Below are positions 16,641-24,093 of a DNA stretch of 27,118 bases, one piece after another. The stretch comes from JBEVEP01 sp040512755 (GTDB lineage Bacteria > Pseudomonadota > Alphaproteobacteria > Rhizobiales > Rhizobiaceae): contig JBEVEP010000374.1 in assembly GCA_040512755.1 (NCBI GenBank), positions 1-27,118 on the forward strand, in the 5' to 3' direction. The stretch's first letter is position 1; each line of letters opens with the position of its first letter. The position numbers and the translations under genes were made by a program. Under the pieces are notes generated by a model. That model worked only from the letters and a program-made list of their open reading frames with translations, searched no databases and was not told the DNA's origin.

Positions 16641-16813
16641 AGCCTGTTGTGAACTTGGGATGGAGGCCTCAACCCTTCGGGCTGCGTCGCTTTTTTGCCA
16701 CCCGGTTCGTCGCCCGCCTTGGAGGTACATTCCGGTACCGCCTGCGGCGGGCTCCTGCCGGATTGGCGAAATTCGGCTGGCAGCGCAGCCCCATCCGAAG
16801 TTCATAACAGGCT
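16641..16813. mobile_element. MITE-like non-autonomous element with 23-bp terminal inverted repeats
   Basis: The ends 16641-16663 and 16791-16813 are inverted copies matching at 21 of 23 positions (AGCCTGTTrTGAACTT...GGATGG). They are flanked on both sides by CTAG (16637-16640 and 16814-16817). CTAG may be a 4-base target duplication; because it is palindromic, a boundary at GAGCCTG with a TA duplication is equally consistent. The 127-base interior has no credible gene; the minus-strand frame through it (16596-16895) also runs into the ffs gene and looks spurious. The ends resemble those of IS5-type elements, which is recognition and not a search result. The element sits between the HIT gene and the ffs promoter. 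Confidence 0.75.
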
Positions 16814-16827
16814 CTAGGGTTCGGGTC

Positions 16828-16856
16828 TTGCAATTTCCGGCACGATTGCCGATATG
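16828..16856 (+). promoter_or_regulatory. Promoter of the SRP RNA gene
   Basis: TTGCAA (16828-16833) and GATATG (16851-16856) are separated by exactly 17 bases. The predicted start falls at about 16863-16864, which matches the 5' end of the SRP RNA terminal stem inferred independently. It begins 11 bases beyond the CTAG border of the MITE-like element. Confidence 0.7.
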
Positions 16857-16863
16857 GACACTC

Positions 16864-16959
16864 GGGAGGTTGGTGGTGGACGATCCACTCGCCAACCGGG
16901 TCAGGTCCGGAAGGAAGCAGCCCTAACGAGCCCGGAACGGGTCATTGTTCCAGCCTCCC
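16864..16959 (+). ncRNA. ffs: Signal recognition particle RNA (4.5S, small bacterial type)
   Basis: The universal SRP core (GGTCAGGTCCGGAAGGAAGC, about 16899-16918) is present, with its GGAA tetraloop at 16909-16912 and the asymmetric Ffh-binding internal loop. The terminal stem is visible: GGGAGGTTGG at 16864-16873 pairs with CCAGCCTCCC at 16950-16959, with a single G-U pair. This gives a molecule of about 96 bases, the normal small form. It binds Ffh and guides co-translational targeting to the membrane. A C/T-rich stretch (CCTTTCCCTTTCCCC) follows. The location just upstream of dnaX is common in alphaproteobacteria. Exact ends could shift by a few bases. Confidence 0.94.
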
Positions 16960-17072
16960 ACCTTTCCCTTTCCCCTGGACGGCCTGCCGCGACATTGACG
17001 CCGCCGGACTGTGCGGGCCAAAGTCATTGGACGGAATCGGCCACTGCAGGGCCAGCGGAGCAGAACGGGCGG

Positions 17073-18905
17073 ATGAGCGAAGTCGGAAACGACCAGAAGG
17101 GCAAAGCCGGCGGCGCCTATCGTGTTCTCGCCCGCAAATACCGGCCTTCCGACTTTTCGGGACTGATCGGCCAGGAGCCGATGGTTCGCACGCTCACCAA
17201 CGCTTTCGCGGCCGGACGGATCGCGCAAGCCTGGATGCTGACCGGCGTGCGCGGCGTCGGCAAGACGACAACCGCACGGATTCTTGCCCGCGCGCTGAAC
17301 TACAAGACCGCCGAGATCGACCAACCCTCGGTCGACCTGACCGTTGAGGGCGCGCACTGCCGCGCCATTCTGGAAGGTCGGCATCCGGACGTCATCGAGA
17401 TGGATGCGGCGTCGCATACCGGCATCGACGACATACGCGACATCATCGAGCAGGTGCGCTATGCGCCGGTCTCGGCCCGCTACAAGGTCTACATTATCGA
17501 CGAAGTGCACATGCTTTCCACGCAGGCTTTCAACGGCCTGCTGAAGACGCTGGAGGAGCCGCCGCCGCATGTGAAGTTCATTTTCGCGACGACCGAAATC
17601 CGCAAAGTTCCAATTACGGTCCTGTCTCGCTGCCAGCGCTTCGATCTGCGCCGCATCGATGCGGCGATGATCAAGGCAGATCTTCGCAGGATCGCCGGTC
17701 TGGAAGGCATTGACGCCGAGAATGAGGCGCTCACCATGGTCGCGCGGGCGGCGGAGGGCTCGATGCGTGACGCGCAATCGATATTCGACCAGGCGATTGC
17801 TCACGGCGCTGGCACGGTCACGGCCGAAGCCGTGCGCTCCATGCTCGGCCTCGCCGACCGGACGCGCATCATCGATCTGTTCGAATATTTGATGAAGGGC
17901 GAGGTGACGGCGGCGCTCGACGAATTCCGCGCCCAGTACGATACCGGCGCCGATCCGGCGACCGTGTTGACCGACCTTGCAGAGTTCAATCATCTCGTCA
18001 CCCGGTTGCGTTTTGTGCCGTCGGCGGCCGAGGACGCAGCGCTGAATGAGGATGAGCGGAGGCGTGGCCTGGAATTCGCACAGTCCCTGTCCGTGAGAGT
18101 GCTCTCACGCACCTGGCAGATGCTGCTGAAAGGCATTCCCGAGGTCCAGGCCTCGAACCGGCCGGTCAGCGCGGGCGAGATGGTGCTGATCCGGATCGCG
18201 CACGCGGCCGACCTTCCAACGCTGGACGAAGCGCTGCGCTCGCTCGATCGGCAAGGCGGAAACGGGGACTCCACTCAGCGGGCGCCTGCTGCGCCACGTG
18301 CACCTACCGCATCCGCCCCGCCGACCGGAGGCGGCAACGGACCCACGAACGCGATTGCGCAAGGAAGGATGCCCACCCTGCCGGGCGGCGGCCAGGCTAT
18401 GCGGATTGTCGAGACAGAACCCGTGCCTGCGCCGGTTGCTCCACCAGCCGAGCCAGCCGTGGAAGCGCCGACAGTGCCTTTGCGGACGCTGGCCGATATC
18501 GCCGCGCTTGCCGATACGCACCGCGACATGGCGTTCAAGGTCCTCCTGAAACGATGTGTCCGGCCGGTGCGGATCGAGAATGGCCGTATCGACATCAGCC
18601 TGACCCCAGATGCACCGAAAACGCTGATCTCCGACCTCAATGCCAATCTGCAGAAATGGACCGGGCGGCGCTGGGTCGTGTCCGTGTCGCGCGAGGAAGG
18701 TGGCCCGACGCTCGCCGAGCAGGAAGCCAGCCGCCGCGAGACCGCCTTGACGGATGCGCGCAACGATCCGACGGTGGCGGCGATCCTGGCTCGCTTCCCG
18801 GGCGCGAAGATCATCGATGTCCGTATCCCGAATGCGCCGGAGCAGGAGACGGAGGCCGGTGAGGATTTGCCGATTGAGCCGGCGGCCGACGACGAAGAGC
18901 AATAG
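17073..18905 (+). CDS. dnaX: DNA polymerase III subunit tau/gamma
   Basis: A 610-residue clamp-loader ATPase that loads the sliding clamp and holds the replisome together. Walker A GVRGVGKTTT is at 58-67, Walker B/DEAD-like YIIDEVHML at 140-148, the sensor region FATTEIRKVP at 171-180 and SRC arginine-finger motif at 185-187. The ATG at 17073 was chosen; the open frame extends to 16854, but that would translate through the ffs RNA gene. A Pro/Ala-rich linker (about 400-475) leads to the tau C-terminal domain. The zinc-module cysteine cluster of E. coli DnaX is absent: only C96 lies in the region. I saw no A-run slippery site, so a gamma form by frameshift is not evident. ybaB follows 14 bases later. 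Confidence 0.96.
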   Translation: MSEVGNDQKGKAGGAYRVLARKYRPSDFSGLIGQEPMVRTLTNAFAAGRIAQAWMLTGVRGVGKTTTARILARALNYKTAEIDQPSVDLTVEGAHCRAILEGRHPDVIEMDAASHTGIDDIRDIIEQVRYAPVSARYKVYIIDEVHMLSTQAFNGLLKTLEEPPPHVKFIFATTEIRKVPITVLSRCQRFDLRRIDAAMIKADLRRIAGLEGIDAENEALTMVARAAEGSMRDAQSIFDQAIAHGAGTVTAEAVRSMLGLADRTRIIDLFEYLMKGEVTAALDEFRAQYDTGADPATVLTDLAEFNHLVTRLRFVPSAAEDAALNEDERRRGLEFAQSLSVRVLSRTWQMLLKGIPEVQASNRPVSAGEMVLIRIAHAADLPTLDEALRSLDRQGGNGDSTQRAPAAPRAPTASAPPTGGGNGPTNAIAQGRMPTLPGGGQAMRIVETEPVPAPVAPPAEPAVEAPTVPLRTLADIAALADTHRDMAFKVLLKRCVRPVRIENGRIDISLTPDAPKTLISDLNANLQKWTGRRWVVSVSREEGGPTLAEQEASRRETALTDARNDPTVAAILARFPGAKIIDVRIPNAPEQETEAGEDLPIEPAADDEEQ

Positions 18906-18919
18906 TACTGGAGACGACG

Positions 18920-19243
18920 ATGAAGGATCTGCTCGGCCTTATGGGCAAGGCAAAGGAAATGCAGGCCAAGTTTCAGGCCATGCAGGACGAGATCGCGAAT
19001 CTCGATGCGACAGGCCAGGCCGGCGGCGGTCTCGTACAGGTGACGCTCAGCGGCAAGTTCGAGATGAGATCGTTGAAGGTCGACCCGTCGCTCTTCAAGG
19101 AGGACGAAATCGAGATTCTCGAAGACCTCATACTGGCTGCGCACAACGACGCGAAGGCAAAGGTCGAGGCGATCATGCAGGAAAAGACGAAGGCGCTTAC
19201 TGCCGGTCTGCCGATCCCGCCCGGCATGAAACTACCTTTCTGA
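18920..19243 (+). CDS. ybaB: YbaB/EbfC nucleoid-associated protein
   Basis: A 107-residue member of the YbaB/EbfC family, small dimeric DNA-binding proteins that coat the nucleoid. The family pattern is clear: MGKAKEMQAKFQAMQDEI at about 7-24, then a G-rich strand (GQAGGGLVQVTLSGKFEM), and a closing GLPIPPGMKLPF typical of these proteins. It starts 14 bases after dnaX, the conserved dnaX-ybaB arrangement, and the two are surely co-transcribed. The recR gene that usually follows is missing here. Confidence 0.95.
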   Translation: MKDLLGLMGKAKEMQAKFQAMQDEIANLDATGQAGGGLVQVTLSGKFEMRSLKVDPSLFKEDEIEILEDLILAAHNDAKAKVEAIMQEKTKALTAGLPIPPGMKLPF

Positions 19244-19367
19244 ACAACGTTCGGGCGAGAATGCAGTGAACCTTCATTCGCGCTCCCGTGCTTCTGTGAC
19301 GTTGTGCCGTTTCGTGTCGATGTTGGCGCGAATAGAACCGTAGGCGTAAACAGACAGGGCAGGCGTA

Positions 19368-19799
19368 ATGTGGGCGGAAAACCTGGCATTGATCACGTCC
19401 GCGGCGTTTGCCGGCGCCGCGTTCTACGTGGGTTTCGCCGAGCAGCCTGCGCGGCTTGGTCTGGACGATCGCGCTCTGCTCGCCGAATGGAAGCCGAGTT
19501 ACAGCAAAGGCGCGCTCATGCAGGCAAGCCTTGCCATGGTTTCCGGCCTGCTCGGACTTGCCGCCTGGTGGTCCACGACCGATTGGCGATGGCTCGCCGG
19601 TGCGGTGCTTATCCTCGCCAACTGGCCGTATACGTTGCTGGTCATCAAGCCGACGAATGACAGGTTGAAGGCTACCCCTGATGAAGAAGCGGGCGCTGCT
19701 TCACGCGCCAGGATCAAGCACTGGGGGCGCCTCCATGCGGTGAGAACAGGGTTGGGCCTCCTGGCGACGGCAGCCTATCTTCTGGCGGCTGCCGGCTGA
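19368..19799 (+). CDS. DUF1772 (anthrone oxygenase-like) membrane protein
   Basis: A 143-residue inner-membrane protein with about four hydrophobic helices: residues 3-23, 50-68, 73-92 and 125-142. The pattern FxxAEQPARL near 23-30, then WKPSYSKGALMQASLA, and NWPYTLLVIKPTNDRL near 84-99 identifies the DUF1772 family, which includes anthrone oxygenase-like proteins of uncertain bacterial role. It lies 124 bases after ybaB on the same strand, in the place where recR is often found. The gap carries no recognised promoter, so co-transcription with dnaX-ybaB is possible. Function unknown. Confidence 0.82.
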   Translation: MWAENLALITSAAFAGAAFYVGFAEQPARLGLDDRALLAEWKPSYSKGALMQASLAMVSGLLGLAAWWSTTDWRWLAGAVLILANWPYTLLVIKPTNDRLKATPDEEAGAASRARIKHWGRLHAVRTGLGLLATAAYLLAAAG

Positions 19800-19894
19800 T
19801 CCAGCGACCACTTGCCCTGCGCGATCGGGCTACGGTGCGGTGAGCGCCGCTTGCGTTCGCCTCGGCGGGGCACGAAGGCAAACTGGACTTGCGG

Positions 19895-20365
19895 TTATCC
19901 GTCGTAAGCCGCCTGGAGCTTGGCGACCTCGATCTTCTTCATCTGAAGCATCGCCTGCATCACCCGGTTTGCCTTTTCCGGATCCGGATCGCCAAGCAAG
20001 CGGGGCAGGGCGGAGGGGATGATCTGCCAAGACAGCCCGAACTTGTCCTTCAGCCATCCGCATTGCTGGATCTGGCCGCCTTCCGAGAGCCGGTCCCAGA
20101 AATAGTCCACTTCCTCCTGTGACTCGCAGTTCACGTAGAAGGATGTTGCTTCGGTGAACTTGAAGTGCGGCCCGCCATTCAACGCAGTGAATTCCAGACC
20201 TTCAAGCTCGAAGGATGCCGTCAAGACGCTGCCGGCAGGGCCGGGTCCAGCTTCGCCGTAGCGTGTCACGCTTCGGGTTTTCGAGTTCTTGAAGATCGAA
20301 GTGTAGAACTTCACAGCGTCTTCAGCCTGATTGTCGAACCACAGGAACGGAGTGATCTTCTGCAT
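19895..20365 (-). CDS. VOC-superfamily protein, PhnB/3-demethylubiquinone methyltransferase-like fold
   Basis: A 156-residue protein of the glyoxalase/VOC superfamily. The opening FLWFDNQAEDAVKFYTSIF, the central FTALNGGPHFKFTEATSFYV and the closing CGWLKDKFGLSWQIIPSAL match the PhnB-like group (PF06983). That group is often annotated as 3-demethylubiquinone-9 3-methyltransferase on weak grounds; methyltransferase activity should not be assumed. The ATG at 20365 has an AGAAGGG ribosome site and matches the family start. The longer frame to 20431 adds 22 unlikely residues. It converges on the DUF1772 gene and diverges from the cell-wall hydrolase gene. Confidence 0.88.
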   Translation of the reverse strand: MQKITPFLWFDNQAEDAVKFYTSIFKNSKTRSVTRYGEAGPGPAGSVLTASFELEGLEFTALNGGPHFKFTEATSFYVNCESQEEVDYFWDRLSEGGQIQQCGWLKDKFGLSWQIIPSALPRLLGDPDPEKANRVMQAMLQMKKIEVAKLQAAYDG

Positions 20366-20495
20366 TGGGTTTCCCTTCTGGCGGCAAGTGTCTCGGACCA
20401 TAGGACGATCGCCGGGGACGGCATCCGACATGCCGGTCGATTTTGTTTTTTAACACTTTAACTTGTGGTATGGTGCACAGAGCACGCAAAAATTG

Positions 20496-20508
20496 TATAA
20501 TTAACCAT
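20496..20508 (+). promoter_or_regulatory. Perfect -10 box overlapped by a CtrA-like half-site
   Basis: TATAAT at 20496-20501 is a consensus -10 element, 85 bases before the wall-hydrolase start. It shares a base with TTAACCAT (20501-20508), the half-site recognised by the cell-cycle regulator CtrA in alphaproteobacteria. A TTAA-N4-TTAA pair lies upstream at 20450-20461. The -35 region is weak (GTGCAC at 20473-20478) and sits in a small inverted repeat, GTGC-acaga-GCAC. Confidence 0.5.
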
Positions 20509-20585
20509 CGGCCATATTTTCGCCTGAAAAATTCTCATTCTTGCCGCAACCAAAACGGCTGCGGAGCAAAAATGAGGGGCATTTC

Positions 20586-21530
20586 GTGATCGCGGCATGG
20601 GGGAAACTGTCGGTTCTGGGCTTCATCGCCCTACCAATCTTGCTTGCAGGCTGTACCCAGAGCGCCGATCGCTTGGGCGATGGTTTGAAGACGTCGTCCG
20701 TCCAGGCGAAATCCTATGCCTACACGACCAAGGACAAGGAATGCCTGGCGCGGGCCATGTTTTTTGAGTCACACCGTTCAAGCCGGGACGGTCTCGTTGC
20801 AGTTGGCACCGTCGTTATGAACCGGCTGGAATCGGGCCATTATGGTGACACGGTCTGCGGCGTGGTCGGGCAGAAGGGCCAGTTCGCGCCCGGTGTGCTG
20901 TCTCGCTCCATGAACTCCGCCGCGCTGCCCGATGTTCAAAGCGCTGCCGAAGCAGTGTTGAAGGGCGAGAGGCATCCGAAAGTGAAGGACGCGATGTTCT
21001 TCCATACTGCCGGACTGAAGTTTCCATACAAGAACATGCACTATGTGCTGGTGGCCGGTGGCAACGCCTTTTACGAGAAGCGCAGCCGGCGCCGCGCGCC
21101 TCAACTGGAGGCACCGGGCGTGGCAGAAACGGCGATCGCCAGTGCTGAGCCGGTCCAGGCGGAAACGGTTGTTGCGCGTGCCGCGCCTGTTCCGACCTCC
21201 GCGCCGGCCCGGGGCGAGCCCGCCGCACGCGCCGCAACGGCGGTTGCGAGCGCCCAGGAAAGCGAAGCCGCAAGTGCTGTGCCAGCCGAGGCAACGACGG
21301 TGGCCTCAGTTAGCCCGCGGTCCACGCCTAAGAGTGACAGGCTTGCATCGAGCGGCGCCAGGCTGCCGCAACCTGCAAGAAGCGAAACGCGGCGTCAGAC
21401 CGTGGCGGTGGCGGATGACGATGGTGCGCCTGACGCCGGGCAAGCCGTCTTCTCCTATGAGGCAAGTCCCGAAGCAGCGGATGCCATCGGCGCGCTTATC
21501 CTTACTCAGGACAGGCCGACATTCGAATAA
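20586..21530 (+). CDS. Lipoprotein cell-wall hydrolase (SleB / Hydrolase_2 domain)
   Basis: A 314-residue predicted lipoprotein. The GTG start at 20586 follows a GAGGGG ribosome site and gives the signal MIAAWGKLSVLGFIALPILLAGC, with the lipobox LAGC and acylated C23. A TTG start at 20541 would add 15 charged residues. The Hydrolase_2 (SleB-like) domain covers about 47-168: ECLARAMFFES with likely catalytic E61, then VAVGTVVMNRLESGHYGDTVCGVV and GQFAPGVLS, ending in KNMHYVLVAGGNAFY. This family cleaves peptidoglycan glycan strands (lytic transglycosylase type in SleB). From about 175 to the end the protein is Ala/Pro/Glu-rich low complexity. Membrane-anchored, facing peptidoglycan. The promoter suggests cell-cycle control. 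Confidence 0.87.
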   Translation: MIAAWGKLSVLGFIALPILLAGCTQSADRLGDGLKTSSVQAKSYAYTTKDKECLARAMFFESHRSSRDGLVAVGTVVMNRLESGHYGDTVCGVVGQKGQFAPGVLSRSMNSAALPDVQSAAEAVLKGERHPKVKDAMFFHTAGLKFPYKNMHYVLVAGGNAFYEKRSRRRAPQLEAPGVAETAIASAEPVQAETVVARAAPVPTSAPARGEPAARAATAVASAQESEAASAVPAEATTVASVSPRSTPKSDRLASSGARLPQPARSETRRQTVAVADDDGAPDAGQAVFSYEASPEAADAIGALILTQDRPTFE

Positions 21531-21583
21531 TGCGATGTCCTGGCCTGGCTCGGGCCGATAGGGGCAATCCGCCGGGGTGGACG

Positions 21584-21607
21584 GCCGGCGAGCTTGCGGA
21601 CGCCGGC
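21584..21607. terminator. Possible hairpin between wall hydrolase and ftsZ
   Basis: GCCGGCG (21584-21590) pairs with CGCCGGC (21601-21607) around a 10-base loop at a convergent junction. No T-tract follows, so termination is only a suggestion. Confidence 0.35.
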
Positions 21608-21645
21608 AGAAAACGGCGCACCAAAAAGTGGATGCCGGTCTTGCT

Positions 21646-22659
21646 TTAGGCGGAAACCAGCCTCAATGCCGCTTGTTCGATACGCTCCTCGGTAGGCCGA
21701 TCCAGCCCGGCCGCCACGACAGAAACTCTAAATCGTCCTTCAAAAGCATCGTCGAATATGGCGCCGACGATAATATCGGCCCGGTCGTCCACCTCGTCCC
21801 TTATCCGGCATACAGCCTCGTCGACCTCGAACAGCTTCATGTCGCGTCCGCCGCATATGGACACCAGCACACCCTGGGCGCCCATCATGGAGGTTTCGTC
21901 CAGCAGCGGGTTGGAGATTGCCCGCTCCGCCGCGGCAAAGGCCCGTCCTTCGCCCGAAGCCTCGCCCGTTCCCATCATTGCGCGGCCCATGTCCTTGGTG
22001 ACGGTCCGCACATCGGCAAAGTCGAGGTTGATCAGACCCTCCTTGACGATGAGATTGGTGATGCAGCTTACGCCGGAATAGAGCACCATGTCCGCTGCCG
22101 CGAAGGCGTCGGCAAAGGTTGTCTTCGCGCTGGCGATCCTGAAAAGGTTCTGGTTCGGAATGACGATGACGGTGTCGGCGCTCTCGCGCAGCCTCACTAT
22201 TCCTTCTTCGGCCAGTCTCATGCGGCGGGAGCCTTCGAAGGTGAAAGGCGTCGTCACCACCGCCACCGTAAGGATCCCCGCTTCACGGGCCGCCCGCGCG
22301 ATGACCGGAGCAGCGCCCGTGCCCGTACCGCCACCCATGCCGGCAGTTACGAAACACATGTGCGTCCCCGACAGTTGGTCCATGATTTCGTTCATTGACT
22401 CTTCGGCGGCCAGTTTGCCGATTTCCGGCTGCGATCCCGCACCCAGCCCCTCGGTGACGTTCACGCCAAGCTGAACGATCCGACTGGCGTTGGACATCGA
22501 TAGCGCCTGGGCGTCGGTATTTGCGACGATGAACTCCGTTCCCTGGAGTCCGGCCGCAATCATGTTGTTGACGGCGTTTCCGCCGCCTCCGCCGACACCC
22601 AGAACGGCCAGGCGAGGGCGCATTTCGGCGATGGGCGGCTTGTCGATGCTGTTCTGCAT
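21646..22659 (-). CDS. ftsZ: FtsZ paralogue lacking the C-terminal linker and tail (FtsZ2-type)
   Basis: A 337-residue tubulin-like GTPase. The nucleotide-binding loop GVGGGGGNAVNNMI is at 21-34, the tubulin signature GGGTGTG at 109-115, and the T7 loop NLDFADV at 211-217 retains both aspartates, so it could be an active, polymerising GTPase. It ends right after the C-terminal FtsZ subdomain (VVAAGLDRPTEERIEQAALRLVSA). It has no disordered linker and no conserved tail peptide for FtsA/ZipA/SepF-type anchors. Rhizobial main FtsZ is much longer, about 500-600 residues, and lies in the division gene cluster. This gene is outside that cluster and matches the known short second FtsZ of rhizobia. 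Whether it modulates division or does something else is unknown. Confidence 0.93.
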   Translation of the reverse strand: MQNSIDKPPIAEMRPRLAVLGVGGGGGNAVNNMIAAGLQGTEFIVANTDAQALSMSNASRIVQLGVNVTEGLGAGSQPEIGKLAAEESMNEIMDQLSGTHMCFVTAGMGGGTGTGAAPVIARAAREAGILTVAVVTTPFTFEGSRRMRLAEEGIVRLRESADTVIVIPNQNLFRIASAKTTFADAFAAADMVLYSGVSCITNLIVKEGLINLDFADVRTVTKDMGRAMMGTGEASGEGRAFAAAERAISNPLLDETSMMGAQGVLVSICGGRDMKLFEVDEAVCRIRDEVDDRADIIVGAIFDDAFEGRFRVSVVAAGLDRPTEERIEQAALRLVSA

Positions 22660-22826
22660 AGTCCGTTCCCCTTCAGGTGGCTGCGCTAATCCTCCGGTTT
22701 CTTCTGAATGCGGAAGGAAGGCTGAAACCGGGGCGGGACCGGCGAATCAGGGCACGGTCCCCTTGCGGAGCAACAACAGGGAATCAGACGAAGGTTTGCG
22801 AGGCAAGGCCTCTCTTCTTCGAGGCG

Positions 22827-23984
22827 TCAGATTAAGTCAGCCTGGGCGAGATCACGCATGAGATGGCTGGCGCCATAGCTCCATGCCGCGCAGTCGGTCG
22901 AGAGCCTGACCCGGTTGACAAGCGCTCCGAGACTATCGGAGAAAATCGTGACAAGATCGCCGCGCCGGTGCGTGAAGCCCTTGCCGGTTTCGCTGCGATC
23001 CCTGGAAGGCACAAACATGGTGCCCAGATAAAGGGCAAGGCCGTCGGGATATTGATGGTGCGGTCCGAGCGCAGCCGCAACGAGTTCCTCCGGCGAGCGG
23101 CTGATCTCCGCCATCGAGCTTGATCCCTCGAGCACGAAACCGTCCTCACCTTCGACTTTGACATGCACTTTTGCCGTCTTCACGTCAGGAAGCGAAAAGT
23201 CCGCATCGAACAAGCGAATGAAAGGCCCGATGGAAGCAGAAGCGTTGTTGTCCTTGGCCTTGCCGAGCAAAAGGGCAGACCGGCCCTCCACATCCCGCAG
23301 ATTGACGTCGTTTCCGAGAGCCGCGCCGGCGATCCGCCCGATGCTTGAAGCAACAATCACAATCTCCGGTTCGGGATTGTTCCAGGTCGATATCGGATGC
23401 ACACCTACGTCGGCGCCGAACCCGACGGACGCCATCGGCTGACATTTGGTGAAGATTTCAGCGTCGGGTCCGATGCCAACCTCAAGATATTGCGACCAGG
23501 CTCCGCGTGCGATCAACCGCGCCTTGATTTCCATGGCCTCCGGCGACCCCGGCTTCAGTTTCGACAGGTCGTGGCCGATGAGACCGACAATATCCTTGCG
23601 GATGGTGTCGGCCTTCTCGGCGGAGCCGCGCGCCTGTTCCTCGATGACGCGTTCCAAAAGGCTGACGACGAAAGTGACGCCGGATGCTTTCACCGCCTGC
23701 AGGTCAACCGGGGAGAGAAGAAATGGCCGTTCCGGATCGCGAACCGCCTCGAAGCTGTTTTGGGCGACATCTTCGAGACGGCCGATCGGCTGACCCTTTG
23801 CGGAGCGAACATAGCCAGCGGGGTCTTCCATTTCGCACACATCACGCACGGTGGGAGCTTGGCGCGACGTGATATCAACCACTTCGCCAGCCCGTACCGT
23901 TACGACGAGCGGATAGTGTTTGGCCGCCGATCGCGCACGACCGAGAAAAAGACCGTCGAGTGGCAAGCGCATCATGTCGATCAT
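22827..23984 (-). CDS. Fumarylacetoacetate hydrolase (FAH) family protein
   Basis: A protein of about 385 residues with a C-terminal FAH domain, a metal-dependent fold that cleaves or isomerises beta-diketo acids. With the start at 23984, the domain features fall at about 170-260: DAEIFTKCQP and PEPEIV supply the acidic metal ligands (E176 and E207), and GNDVNLRD follows near 225-231. The long form with the N-terminal segment ITSRQAPTVRDVCEMEDP is typical of a rhizobial subgroup. The start is uncertain: ATGs at 23996, 23984, 23975 and 23972 are all in frame, and a longer frame to 24080 encodes an unlikely Arg-rich leader. It lies about 110 bases after a nitroreductase gene on the same strand. 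The substrate is not known. Confidence 0.85.
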   Translation of the reverse strand: MIDMMRLPLDGLFLGRARSAAKHYPLVVTVRAGEVVDITSRQAPTVRDVCEMEDPAGYVRSAKGQPIGRLEDVAQNSFEAVRDPERPFLLSPVDLQAVKASGVTFVVSLLERVIEEQARGSAEKADTIRKDIVGLIGHDLSKLKPGSPEAMEIKARLIARGAWSQYLEVGIGPDAEIFTKCQPMASVGFGADVGVHPISTWNNPEPEIVIVASSIGRIAGAALGNDVNLRDVEGRSALLLGKAKDNNASASIGPFIRLFDADFSLPDVKTAKVHVKVEGEDGFVLEGSSSMAEISRSPEELVAAALGPHHQYPDGLALYLGTMFVPSRDRSETGKGFTHRRGDLVTIFSDSLGALVNRVRLSTDCAAWSYGASHLMRDLAQADLI

Positions 23985-24093
23985 TCTTCGTTCCATTCGG
24001 GAGGGCTCAGCGCGTGAACGGGGAGCCGGTTTCCGGGAAGCGCTGCGGGCATGATAGGTCAGGCCCCGGCGAGGGTTCAATCGAAAGTCGGAG

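Noticed and set aside
16596..16895. A 99-codon minus-strand hypothetical protein
   Set aside because: It spans the MITE-like element and part of ffs and has no protein-like conservation that I recognise.
16854..17072. An N-terminal extension of dnaX by 73 codons
   Set aside because: It would translate through the SRP RNA gene, and the DnaX family begins near MSEVGNDQ...YRVLARKYRP.
17073..18905. A programmed frameshift in dnaX producing gamma
   Set aside because: No run of six or more A bases or comparable slippery heptamer was seen in the gene.
20541..20585. A TTG start for the cell-wall hydrolase
   Set aside because: It would place 15 charged residues before a lipoprotein signal; the GTG at 20586 has a ribosome site and yields a clean lipobox.
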